NCBI GenBank assembly: GCA_045110315.1
Contig: JBGCFY010000152.1
Coordinates: 1-55,482 of the forward strand
Direction: 5' to 3'
Source of the DNA: CALFBG01 sp045110315
GTDB taxonomy: Bacteria > Bacteroidota > Bacteroidia > Chitinophagales > Saprospiraceae
DNA: 55,482 bases
Of the stretch, positions 38,301 through 44,596 are shown one piece after another. Position 1 is the stretch's first letter, and each line of letters starts with the position of its first letter. Under the pieces are notes generated by a model. The model made no database searches. It was given only the letters and a program-made list of their open reading frames with translations, and had not been told where the DNA came from. The translations under genes and the position numbers were made by a program.

Positions 38301-41300
38301 TACCAGCATTGACCGGTGTACCTGCAAATGCGACAGTAAGTTGTGATTCCGTGCCCAACGCGCCGATGATTAATGATGTTAACTGTAATTTAGGGTCCGT
38401 TAATTATCCGCCAAATCAATCGGAGAATTCAACGGCAATGGATGGGCAAACGATTGCTACAGGAACTACAAACACTACGTTTAGTATCGTAGATGGGACT
38501 ATCATTAGAGATTTCAGAGTAGCCGACTTCAGATATCCTAGAGATGCGAGCGAAAACTTACCTTGTGGAGCATCAACGAGAGCAATTCATTTTTCTCAAA
38601 GAGAAAGAGAAAGTAATAGCGAATATGGTGCAGGAACAAACTCTACGGTAAGAATAGATTTCTCCCAAGCAGTTGAGAATTTATCTTTTAGTATTAATGA
38701 TCTCGATGAGAATTTATTTCACCTTGATGCCGTAGTCGTCAGAATCTTTGATGCGAGTAATGCAGAATTAGATTATGATTGTGGATACTTTACTTATGGT
38801 TCTAAAGTTGAGCAAGTAGGAGATAAAGAATTTCAAGCCTTAGATAATTCCTTTGGGTATGAAGCTGTCAATGACACTGACGCAGATGGTGACATTAGAT
38901 TTGCCTTTTATAATTTAAATATTCGGAGGGTAGAAATTACTTATAAAAATAACTGGACCGTGAATAGTAATTCTTCAAATTTCACTCAAACGAATTTTGA
39001 TGATTACATGAACGCAAATAATAATTCAGAACAAGATATTGGAATCGGACAAATTTGTTACTGTATTCCTGGTACGAATGAAGGAACAGTTTTCGTTGCT
39101 AATGATTGTGCTAACAATACAAATATCGTTTATAACGAAACAAGAACGGATGGCTCTTGTCCTTATAACTATGTCTTAACGAGAACTTGGACGGCTACGG
39201 ATCACTGTGGCAATATTAGTACAGAATCTCAAGAACTGACGATACAAGATATTGAAGCTCCCGTTTTATCGGACTATCCTGTAGATTTAACCGTAGCCCT
39301 AGATAGCGTACCACCTGTACCAACGATTACAGCAACGGATAATTGCGGTATTGCGGTGGTGAGTTTTGCTGCGGATACTACGACTAATGTTTGTGAAGTA
39401 ACGATTCGTAGAACCTGGACAGCGGTCGATGAGTGTAGTAATTCAGTTAGTCATAGTCAAAATATATTGATCAACGCGGTTATTAGTGCTAGCACGCTGA
39501 TAACTTCGGATTACAATGGCGAAGATATTAGCTGTAATGGTGCTTCGGACGGAAGTGCCGTGGTAAGGTTTGAAGGCGGACAAGCACCAATCACCTTCCT
39601 CTGGAGTACGGGATCGTTAGATTCTACGATTACGAATGTGCCAGCAGGAAATTATACCGTTACCGTTACGGATAATAATGGTTGCCAAGCAGTAGCAACC
39701 GTTGAATTAATAGAACCATCTGTAATTGCGGTTACGGCTAATGTTACTTCAGATTATAATGGTGAACAAATTAGCTGTAGTGGAGGAAGTGATGGAACGG
39801 CTTTCGCGAGTGCGATTGGTGGAACACCTCCGATTAGCTTCCTTTGGAGTACAGGACAAACTACTCAGAATATTGTTTCCCTGAGTAGTGGAACTTACTT
39901 TGTAACGGCAACCGATAGTAATGGTTGTGAGGAAGTAGAAAGTGTCACGCTGACCGATCCACCACCTTTTACGACAAACCCAACGGTAATTTCAAATTAT
40001 AATGGTGCACAAGTAAGTTGTACCGGTGCTTCGGATGCTAATATTAGCCCTGGTGTAATGGGAGGTATTGGGACGCTTTCTTTTGTCTGGAGTAATGGTG
40101 ATAATACACCAGTACTTTCAAATGTAAATGCAGGTACCTATTTTGTAACCGTTACAGATGCCAATGGTTGTACAACGGTTGGATCTACTACCGTTAGTAA
40201 TCCTCCTCCTATCAATCTCAGTTTAAATGTAACTTCAGATTACAATGGTGCAGATATTAGTTGTACGGGAGAAAGTGATGGTAGTGCAACAGTTGTTGCT
40301 AGTGGTGGTGTTGGTGGATTTACTTACGAGTGGAATACAGGCTCGGTGAGTACCAATTTGTCAGGGCTAAATTCAAATACATACACGGTTACCGTTACAG
40401 ATAATAATGGCTGTACCGCTATTGGTAATATAACGCTTAATGATCCTTCTCCTCTTATTGTTGATGGATCAATCGTTACCAATATTAGTTGCAACAGTGT
40501 CGCTGATGGTACCGCGACCGCAGTAGCAACGGGAGGAACAGGAGCGATTAGTTATAGTTGGAGTAATGGACAAAATGGTGCAAATGCAACGGGACTTGCT
40601 GCGAATACTTACATTGTAACGGCAGAAGATGCCAATGCTTGTATCGCGACGGATACTTTAGTTATTAGTGATCCATCACCTATTACCTTAGAAACTTCTA
40701 TAGGCGTTGACCCAAGTTATTGTCAAGCGATGGATGGAACAATTACCGTAGTCGCAACTGGAGGTGCTAATGATTTTGAATATCGATTAAACAGTAGCCC
40801 GTGGCAAACCGATACTACTTTTACTGGCTTAGGCAGTGGTACTTATTATATCTATGTTAGAAATATTAATGGGACTTGTGAGGTGAATCCAGATTCGATT
40901 ATTTTGACAGATCCAATACCTTCTGCTTGTCCAATTATTACGGATACGGATCCTTTAATCGTTTGTAGTTCTGCGATAAATGTTCCTTTTTCGGTTGCTG
41001 CTCTATTCGGTGCAGATAGTTATATCTGGACAACTCCAGATGGAACAAATGTCGTTTCGGGGCAAGGTACCAATAGTTTAGTTTTAGATATTAATGGCTT
41101 AGTAGTAGGTACGTATACGATTTGTGTAGAAACAGTCAGTGCCTGTGGTGTATCTCCTCCATGTTGTTATAATTTTGAGGTGATTACCTGTTCTGAGATT
41201 TGTAATAATGGAATAGATGATGATGGTGATGGATTAATTGATTGCTTAGATCCAGAATGTGAACCTACTGTAGACATTATAGAACCCGCACCTGCTTGTA

Positions 41301-44300
41301 TTAATGAAACGGTAAGCTTTGAGGCAACAGACTCCGGAACTGGCGCGATCTACAATTGGAGTTTTGGTGCAAACGCTGTACCTACGACGGCTACAGGAAT
41401 TGGCCCTCACGATATTGTATACATTAATTGTGGAAACAAAAGAATTACAGTAGCCGTAGAGCTAAACGGCTGTATGGCTTACGATACGATGTTCTTAGAT
41501 ATTATAGATACCGAATTACCAACATTTACAACGCCAGCAAATATTACGATTGATTGTGATGATGTTTATACTGACCTTACGGTTACGGGGGACGTTACCG
41601 ACGAAAGTGATAACTGTAGTATTAATTTGGACGCAACTTATGTAGATGATTTGACACAATTAACAGGTTGTGGAAATACTGGAATGGTACAAAGAACTTG
41701 GTTCTTGACCGATGATTGTGGCAATGGTACTTCTGCGGTGCAAACGATTACCATCCAAGATACCATTCCGCCAACAGCGATCAACGGTATACCCGCAGAT
41801 ACAACGGTTAGTTGCAATGAGATTCCTAGCCCACCAGCTATCGGTACGACGATTACGGGAGCGGATGATTGTGATCCAGCAATTAATATTAGTTTAAACG
41901 AAACCAATGATCAAACGAATAACGGCTCTTGTACAGATTACAACTATACGATTACACGAACTTGGACGGCAATTGATGACTGTGGAAATTTTTCCACGGC
42001 AGTTCAACAAATTCAAGTAGCAGATACAGAACCGCCATTACCAATGACAGGTATTCCTACGGATGTTACGGTGAACTGTGACGCGATTCCTTCCCCTCCA
42101 ACGATTGGAACAGATATTACGACAACGGATAATTGTGATCCTTCCGTAGATATTGTTTTAAATGAAACAGATACACAAACGAACGACGGATCTTGTTCCG
42201 ATAACAACTACGTAATTACTCGAGTATGGAATGCTACGGATGCCTGTGGAAATACAACAGTAGCTACGCAATTGATAACTGTAATTGATACCATGCCACC
42301 AACGGCTTTAACTGGAATACCCAGCGATGTACTAGTCAATTGTGATGCGATTCCCGCGCCACCAGCAATAGGGAGCATCGGGTCGAGTGATAACTGTGAT
42401 AGTAGTCTTGATATTAGTATGGTAGAGTCATCTAACCAAACCAATAATCAAACTTGTACAGATAATAATTATGTTATTACCCGTACTTGGATTGCCATTG
42501 ATAATTGTGGTAATAATACGACCGCTTTACAAATCATCACGGTAGTTGATAATGAGTCACCGGTACTTAGTGGAATTCCTGGAGATACTATTGTCAATTG
42601 TGATAATATCCCTTCTGTACCACCACCAGGTACGATTACGGGGACGGATAATTGTACCGCTGCTACAGACATCAGTATTAATTTAGTGGAAACGAGCTCT
42701 CAGACGAATAATGGTTCTTGTAACGATGATAGTTATTCTATTTTAAGATTATGGGTGGCAACAGATTTATGTGGAAATACTGCTACTGCACAACAAATTA
42801 TACAAGTAGTAGATAATGCTGCGCCAACGTTCACGTTGCCTTTGCCAACGAATATTACCGTATCTTGCGATGAAGTGCCTACTACTATAGACACGCTCAC
42901 GGCGATGGATAATTGTGTAGATTCCGCTAGTGTTAATATCTTGTTTGTTCAATCTAGCGATCAAACCAATAATGGAACCTGTACAGATAATAATTATATG
43001 ATTACGCGTACTTGGACCGCAGTTGATAGGTGTGGAAATAATACTACACATCAACAAATCATTACTGTAATTGATACGATTTCACCATACTTTACTAGTA
43101 TTATCCCCGCGGATACTTTAGTGAGTTGCAATGGCATCCCACTGTCTCCTACGATCACGGCAAGTGATGGATGTGATTCGGATTCGGAATTGGTTATTAC
43201 TTTAAATGAAACGAGCAGTCAAACTAACACAGATAATTGTACCGATAATAACTACTCCATTAACCGTACGTGGACGGCAACGGATCAATGTGGGAATACG
43301 GTGACGGCACAACAAATTATTACAGTTTTCGATAGTGAAGCTCCAACCATTACAATTGCTGCCCGCGATACGATCGTAGAATGTGATGGTACGGGTAACA
43401 ATGGTGCGCTCAATGATTGGATCAATAGATTAGCAGGTGCGGCAGCAACAGACAATTGTGATAATACGATCGACTGGAGCAACGATTATGATGGATTAGG
43501 AGTACCAACTTTAAGCTCGTGTGATACGGATACTTCTGGTATATTAGAAGTTATTTTTACGGCTACGGATAATTGTGGTAATAATAGTAGCACCACGGCA
43601 CGATTCATTATCATTGATACAAACGATCCCATTATTACTGCATCCGTACAAGATACGATCGTAGAATGTGATGGTCTTGGAAATTTAACAGACCTGAATA
43701 TTTGGTTGAATAATAATGGCGGCGCTATTGCAGATGATGATTGTAATAGTGGAGGAGGCTTTACGTGGACAAATGATTACGATGGTGCTGGTGTCCCAGG
43801 ATTATCGGCCTGTGATAATGATACTACAAATACTTTAGTAGTCGTATTTACGGCGACGGATTTCTGTGGTAACACTGTTAGTCAAACAGCCAATTTTACA
43901 ATTATTGATTCTACGCCACCTAGTTTAACACCTGTGAATGACATTACGGTAGACTGTGATGATATTCCGGTGCCAGTAGCACCAACTGCAGCAGACGATT
44001 GTGATCCTTCGATTGATATTGTTTACCAAGAGGTAACCGTATACCATCCTAGTACCAATTGGAAAAGTACTGGAAGCTGTAGTTTAGTACAAACGATTTC
44101 TGCAGCTAGCTATGATGACAAAGGAACGGCAAGTACGAGCGACGACGAAATGAGCTTTACCCTTACGGTAATTGGACAAAACACAGGAGCGATGTGGTCA
44201 GCGATGGTCAACGGCGTTCTCATTAGCGGAGCGTATTACAGAACCTACGAGTTTGGACCAATTTTATCCAATGGTTCGGTATTAAATTTCACCATTATTG

Positions 44301-44356
44301 ATAACGCGGATGGAGGTTGCACCTTGCCCGTAGAACTTGATATTGCAGATTTTTAG
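26399..44356 (+). CDS. giant SprB-repeat adhesin with nested LamG, discoidin and HYR modules (5985 residues)
   Basis: An uninterrupted frame for a protein over 600 kDa, surely a cell-surface adhesin. Order: N-terminal hydrophobic segment (LLPPLFVFVISLLAFSFS, about residues 37-54); a beta-solenoid-like region of short N-x-G/T-I strands (about 100-370); a calcium-loop motif TNGIDDDGDLLVDC; SprB-type repeats 1-25 (nt 27671-35905), four of them carrying LamG-like inserts; an IgGFc-binding-like region split by a discoidin-like domain; a DUF11 domain; two HYR-like repeats, one split by a 236-residue insert; SprB repeats 26-31; a PKD-like pair; about ten HYR-like repeats; and a final module ending DIADF. 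SprB in gliding Bacteroidota is a mobile surface adhesin exported by T9SS. Here no type A or B sorting domain is present, so export and anchoring are unclear. The ATG follows an AT-rich leader. GC and codon use look like the neighbouring genes. Confidence 0.92.
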   Translation: MNKRFTVEKLVLIKFVRSTLELLKVFKFRGLASFYLLPPLFVFVISLLAFSFSKKHTSSFTTSTTETANFLAPPVACPSAPTNCTFSFNGSCNGKTTLNDGDTLCINSGTFDCEVRFRGGTVYVAPGATFEPNKPKDYEGTIINCGTVILDDLNFEKSFNIQNYGTIEFKDAKQDDPITVYNYEGATLDFTENFKIEEGTDFTNDGVINASGNFDVEDGTFTNNNELNFSGNFQVENNGAFNNFGIMNVGAITINSSTSFYNACTIVATDEIIIESDMVNDGLLLTDGTPGLLSIEVGVTLTNNHEVVSNVIYNDGTILGDGNFWINDLSTQTSNGSIGTDGNALNFYDRSPDQNSNGNSYFDEEQGTIDPSVTVTPPASPAAIPDASYIGPSCGSIVAIEDCTNGIDDDGDLLVDCDDPDCTFQTTINISSDFNGANISCFGASDGALEAVVTSGGITPFSYLWNTSETTTAINTLVAGSYTVTVTDNNGCTSVESINLLQPDSMILQMNATDIGCASAADGLGEVIVLSGGTAPVSYLWNNTETTATIGSLTAGNYVVTVTDANGCTSIDSLTINEPTVLSAQLDSTDVSCFSGVDGSATVLANGGTAPYIYLWSNDSTTQTISTIPPGNYFVTVTDVSGCSVVDSIIVNEPPLTTLQVDSTEITCAGETNGTASVVVTGANAPFSYLWSTAATTQNINNLSIGVYRITVTDSNGCTYIDSTRVTAIPDLTLSNTITTPSCFGESDGAVDLVVTGGTAPFSFIWNNGTTTEDLSGISSGSYFVTTTDFNGCIALDTALVADAVPIGVSFNTVDVACNGDSTGTIDMTVFNGTAPYTYLWSHGVTVEDPDNLPAGNYTVTITDNLACSIVFADTISEPTPIVASPSVTDVSCYGGTDGFVIETNATGGTPGYHYNWSDFDAEAIWTFEGTTDDITGNNNHAQGVVGTINYVTDTIERENAFLFDGATKIRYSVDNAFMESNYTQKSVSMWVKPTDFSGIQTLIEEDGNLYGFTIRLNETDLEIAVEKTFIFNFNREYDTPFPTDGAWHHIAYTWDDGDLRIYLDGVLVITDNFVIGDMFSTGGDGGIGGTFYQDAFNNFNDNFYRGRMDNVIYHNTPLSQQQIVDIMANDGTRSSLDADSYIVTITDANGCSANETVTVDQPDPMTIVSDSTNVSCAGASDGAISLTVSGGVGPYTYQWSNDSTTQVITNLISGGYTVTVTDFNGCSITDSTTVNDVPLLTLNHTATASSCFGGNDGTVNLVVTGGTAPYNYVWDQGATTEDLLGVSAGNYNVTVTDVNGCTATESATVDNASIILVTCNNVNASCYEGSDGSIDVTITGGTAPYSFLWNNGATVEDLTNLIAGIYTVTITDNLSCSVIHSDTITQPDSITIAANLTNVSCFGGADGAVLGVNTSGGTPGYNYNWNDMEAEAIWTFENTADDISGNGHHPFAIDGNVLYVADTIERNTAFRFDGNTRIRYSNPPFMNTSFSVRTISMWLKDDDTNTEQTLFEEGYTQNGFAIRFKNGNIEGSIASGNVRRGLSEPYPTDGDWHHVALVYDNGEMYLYLDGDLLDSRSTGFGTISYPFSVTGGIGGIYFSDAFGETDVDNYTGYMDDVRYHTVALTEDQIEDMYDRTGNRHNLTANSYNLTVTDENGCTNVLEIEVTQPTELEVAKDSTAVSCFGGSDGSLNIVVTGGVAPYSYLWSTGVTTSNLTGLSMGTYTVTVTDDNSCILVDSILILEPNEISLSAVVTDASCNGGTDGSIDLTVTDGQAPLSFQWNNGAGMNEDPSGLSAGNYIVTVTDNAGCTMTDTILVEEPAGMSLSSVVSEISCNGGADGEIDVTVTGGSSPYTFQWDNGAGTDEDPTGLAANTYQVTVTDNNSCTIIESITLIDPTPATITGITTEVTCENGSDGTIDLSVSGGTPDYTYWWSDWDVEAFYPFEFHSDDTTGNGHYPTGFSQATIFFSDDAVNGDYSIAMDDYLIRLSEAGGFMETAFTTRTVMMWVKPDNLGGREILFEEGSDVHGMAIRLNNSTLEAAVSRFSTVEFAGNHTFPNDGAWHHVALVFDNGDLTLYLDGVAGATTSTGFANIQTNGGDGGIGGSIFGDVFNNPGSSFYHGLMDDLIYANEAFSPVQITEAFNNDGDRTGLSAGTYTVFVHDANGCITTQDFTITELPPLVLSFDSTDVSCNGFLDGTIDLTVTGGTTPYTYLWSAAGQTTQDLTALGAGTYTVTVTDANTCTSIDVVTINEPLVLTATVDSTDVICNGTNTGSANLTVGGGSGSYNFVWSNGATTEDLTNIGAGVYTVTVTDANACSVILNTTVNEPTVLQAQLFTNDVNCFGNNDGEMNVIVSGGTAGYNYLWSNGITNTTVAGLSPGNYTLTVTDANACTIVLSGSIAEPSQLNVTADTESVSCNAGDDGRITNVVVTGGTADYYYSWSDMTAEAIWSFEDSLYDVSGNANHPNGIRGTIAFSTDAAEGDYALDFNGIDAGVRYSFNGAFMESTFTERTVALYLKPNDLLTRQTIYDEGGSFYGLSIELFNGNIIVGVAKDPATITTHTTPFPNDGAWHHLAVVYNNGDLSLYLDGGLISTVPTGLGTIFSAGENGGLGKTFGNNAFGNPGDLYYNGLMDHVRWHNVALTANQLADMITHDGTRNNLTAGTYTLVVSDENACTETINLTIGGAAVLTANLVPTNISCFNGNDGAINLIPSGGAMPLSFIWSNGATTEDLNGVTEGRYDVTVTDNNGCTLDTFAILSQPTALTLGATVTSDYNGEDVSCGGATDGNAVATAAGGAGSYLYAWQNGQIGPNLTNVGAGTYVVTVTDANSCSSVASVTLTEPTSISLAAQVTSAYNGEDVSCAGAADAVLEATASGGNGSYSYLWTTTETTSSISGVAAGSYSVTVTDDFGCTSSASVSVSEPTTVTTSIGIGSDFNGFPVSCDSGADGDLNSTSNGGTGSYTYLWTTGATTSNISGLGAGTYILTVTDQNGCTAADTISLVAAGAINFTAIASDLTDCGINNGQVSISATGGTGNFEYRINGSPWQTDSLFSGLSPGTYDAYVRNAFGTCISGPRTVVIDVPESPTINNIVKLNPTTGSSTDGSLLVNATGNLTALEYRINIPGPGWTPWQSSTLFENLEVGVYDVEVKYNGQNCIAATQAELVAGGGISGNGGGVNYCSDEINGAQFVEAYYIPAPEDQILQSLQSIYSNNAPLSCGITSRAPSDPVSSYVGIGIVEDGVVVYFDHWEDGYEVNLSFPVQGSTEIWGDNNPANGIPPGFTVDILTAADQIVLNNDVVTTTRQSVIDYDGGDKVAALGNIAMTRLAWANQSSTLLAGALEVYPVTLWGTNYEIPVGENTDVNQMFEYTGAYIMAQNDGTTVNIDVDGNGSFEITTTLNQGQSYLINGNLNSGGEITASSNVQVHLVTGDVCSTFESRFFTLKPTVQWSDSYYSPVSTQNDLSGASNDDNHPTYVHLYNPNSTSIRVFWETSGGPQPFIDINPGQTAWEDLPDGSGAHFYTTNGMDFYAVATIDSDPDGVGWGNSAHDWGFALIPESQLSSQITLVGFAPGMDPDGNGLCCTGNTWGIFDSSSEDTGSGSLATNAIDGDESTIWHTNLSGTPGYPHFIEVDLGSTNNFTGFRYTPRQDGSTNGTIAGYELYSWDGGAYVFITSGTWASNTDVKEVYFPEVTSRYIRLVAISEINGNNWASAAELEVLNPENSSPVWVTADYPTGSTSTGPITLCIDYDGDNSGPGYDTQITLNPLEIVRLRDIIDNDNDQTGMRIWVCDGSDAIIAGAWGQDPANASGSSPAIDLGTGLPNGIPFAATKCVDISKDYNLNGLFDECDEIIYTIVIRNTGALSLSTGAVRITDTLSNNLTYVEGTTFTRTGGVSTLLADDTTPNSPFPLDEGGTNYNSVIAPGDSVIISFEAVINNVSAATFINNEASIFNANKELIPSVAFPVEDPELPALTGVPANATVSCDSVPNAPMINDVNCNLGSVNYPPNQSENSTAMDGQTIATGTTNTTFSIVDGTIIRDFRVADFRYPRDASENLPCGASTRAIHFSQRERESNSEYGAGTNSTVRIDFSQAVENLSFSINDLDENLFHLDAVVVRIFDASNAELDYDCGYFTYGSKVEQVGDKEFQALDNSFGYEAVNDTDADGDIRFAFYNLNIRRVEITYKNNWTVNSNSSNFTQTNFDDYMNANNNSEQDIGIGQICYCIPGTNEGTVFVANDCANNTNIVYNETRTDGSCPYNYVLTRTWTATDHCGNISTESQELTIQDIEAPVLSDYPVDLTVALDSVPPVPTITATDNCGIAVVSFAADTTTNVCEVTIRRTWTAVDECSNSVSHSQNILINAVISASTLITSDYNGEDISCNGASDGSAVVRFEGGQAPITFLWSTGSLDSTITNVPAGNYTVTVTDNNGCQAVATVELIEPSVIAVTANVTSDYNGEQISCSGGSDGTAFASAIGGTPPISFLWSTGQTTQNIVSLSSGTYFVTATDSNGCEEVESVTLTDPPPFTTNPTVISNYNGAQVSCTGASDANISPGVMGGIGTLSFVWSNGDNTPVLSNVNAGTYFVTVTDANGCTTVGSTTVSNPPPINLSLNVTSDYNGADISCTGESDGSATVVASGGVGGFTYEWNTGSVSTNLSGLNSNTYTVTVTDNNGCTAIGNITLNDPSPLIVDGSIVTNISCNSVADGTATAVATGGTGAISYSWSNGQNGANATGLAANTYIVTAEDANACIATDTLVISDPSPITLETSIGVDPSYCQAMDGTITVVATGGANDFEYRLNSSPWQTDTTFTGLGSGTYYIYVRNINGTCEVNPDSIILTDPIPSACPIITDTDPLIVCSSAINVPFSVAALFGADSYIWTTPDGTNVVSGQGTNSLVLDINGLVVGTYTICVETVSACGVSPPCCYNFEVITCSEICNNGIDDDGDGLIDCLDPECEPTVDIIEPAPACINETVSFEATDSGTGAIYNWSFGANAVPTTATGIGPHDIVYINCGNKRITVAVELNGCMAYDTMFLDIIDTELPTFTTPANITIDCDDVYTDLTVTGDVTDESDNCSINLDATYVDDLTQLTGCGNTGMVQRTWFLTDDCGNGTSAVQTITIQDTIPPTAINGIPADTTVSCNEIPSPPAIGTTITGADDCDPAINISLNETNDQTNNGSCTDYNYTITRTWTAIDDCGNFSTAVQQIQVADTEPPLPMTGIPTDVTVNCDAIPSPPTIGTDITTTDNCDPSVDIVLNETDTQTNDGSCSDNNYVITRVWNATDACGNTTVATQLITVIDTMPPTALTGIPSDVLVNCDAIPAPPAIGSIGSSDNCDSSLDISMVESSNQTNNQTCTDNNYVITRTWIAIDNCGNNTTALQIITVVDNESPVLSGIPGDTIVNCDNIPSVPPPGTITGTDNCTAATDISINLVETSSQTNNGSCNDDSYSILRLWVATDLCGNTATAQQIIQVVDNAAPTFTLPLPTNITVSCDEVPTTIDTLTAMDNCVDSASVNILFVQSSDQTNNGTCTDNNYMITRTWTAVDRCGNNTTHQQIITVIDTISPYFTSIIPADTLVSCNGIPLSPTITASDGCDSDSELVITLNETSSQTNTDNCTDNNYSINRTWTATDQCGNTVTAQQIITVFDSEAPTITIAARDTIVECDGTGNNGALNDWINRLAGAAATDNCDNTIDWSNDYDGLGVPTLSSCDTDTSGILEVIFTATDNCGNNSSTTARFIIIDTNDPIITASVQDTIVECDGLGNLTDLNIWLNNNGGAIADDDCNSGGGFTWTNDYDGAGVPGLSACDNDTTNTLVVVFTATDFCGNTVSQTANFTIIDSTPPSLTPVNDITVDCDDIPVPVAPTAADDCDPSIDIVYQEVTVYHPSTNWKSTGSCSLVQTISAASYDDKGTASTSDDEMSFTLTVIGQNTGAMWSAMVNGVLISGAYYRTYEFGPILSNGSVLNFTIIDNADGGCTLPVELDIADF
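27671..35905 (+). repeat. SprB repeat array 1 (about 25 repeats)
   Basis: Repeats of about 75 residues follow the pattern V-S-C-x-G-x-x-D-G, G-G-x-x-P-[YF]-x-[YF]-x-W, then G-x-Y-x-V-T-V-T-D-x-N-G-C and an E-P end. Repeats 1 and 21-23 belong to a subclass with SDYNG-like residues (SDFNG in 1 and 23) before the first Cys. Repeats 24 and 25 are a divergent form (FEYRINGSPWQTDSLF) that closes the array. Confidence 0.9.
29034..34440 (+). repeat. higher-order repeat: LamG-like domain nested in every fourth SprB repeat, four units
   Basis: LamG-like inserts lie at about 29158-29808, 30680-31318, 32205-32845 and 33725-34372, inside SprB repeats 7, 11, 15 and 19. The first W/Y of the conserved E-A-[IF]-[WY]-x-F motif is at 29174, 30701, 32222 and 33746, a period of 509, 507 and 508 codons. 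Each insert enters after the SprB strand ending Y-x-W-S-D and leaves just before L-x-A-x-x-Y-x-[VL]. LamG marks include DGAWHH and DLxLYLDG. Confidence 0.85.
35935..37860 (+). other. IgGFc-binding-like region with nested discoidin (F5/8 type C)-like domain
   Basis: The flanks have the pattern seen in IgGFc-binding-like N-terminal domains (YYIPAPEDQIL, VYFDHWEDGYE, then VWVTADYPTGSTS). At about 37128-37560 they are interrupted by a discoidin-like stretch (NAIDGDESTIWHT, HFIEVDLGSTNNFTGFRYTP, SRYIRLVAISEINGNNWASA). Confidence 0.7.
38299..39480 (+). repeat. two HYR-like repeats, the first split by a 236-residue insert
   Basis: The first repeat opens GVPANATVSCDSVPNAP and resumes near 39085 with VFVANDCANN, ending TRTWTATDHCGNIST. 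Between (about 38377-39085) lies an unrelated domain (RIDFSQAVENLSFSINDLDE) that looks like a beta-sandwich. The second repeat is intact (LTVALDSVPPVPTITATDNC). Confidence 0.65.
39479..40916 (+). repeat. SprB repeat array 2 (six repeats)
   Basis: Repeats 26-29 have the SDYNG-type start, 30 the plain type, and 31 is the divergent closing form FEYRLNSSPWQTDTTF, matching the end of array 1. Confidence 0.88.
41510..43920 (+). repeat. tandem HYR-like repeats of giant gene 1
   Basis: About nine to ten repeats of 80-95 residues with I-P-x-D-x-x-V-x-C-x-x-I-P, D-N-C-D, then ITRTWTAxDxCGN and an I-T-V-x-D end. Cys positions suggest disulfide-stabilised Ig-like domains. The last two have a longer form (DTIVECDG, with N-D-Y-D-G). 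Confidence 0.85.
43935..44356 (+). other. C-terminal module of giant 1, shared with giant 2
   Basis: The last 140 residues begin as half an HYR repeat (DITVDCDDIPVPVAPTA). They then switch to a module with SYDDKGTASTSDDE, FTLTVIGQNTG, GAYYRTYEFGP and the end DIADF, directly followed by TAG. The corresponding end of giant 2 is about half identical by eye and ends in the same five residues. Confidence 0.85.
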
Positions 44357-44505
44357 AGCCTTTACTTTTTATACAATACTCACCTCTGTATTCTTTCTTT
44401 TTAAATAAAAAAATAGAGAAATCTTTGATTGCTAGTTGTTTATTTATGGCAACAAATCGTTTACTATGTTGACCCTAAATAAAGCCATCTCCCTTAGCAG
44501 TTAGT

Positions 44506-44518
44506 GGAATAGTTATTG
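44506..44518 (+). promoter_or_regulatory. shared upstream motif, copy 2
   Basis: GGAATAGTTATTG, 91 bases before giant gene 2 and one base different from the copy before giant gene 1. The rest of the 240-base spacer after giant 1 has only a weak hairpin near 44377-44394 (AATAC/GTATT) as a possible terminator. Confidence 0.35.
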
Positions 44519-44596
44519 TTCTCCACCTATTACAATCATTTAATAAAGGTTGAACCGATACATGATACTTTAATTAGTTAGGATAACACAAAAAGA

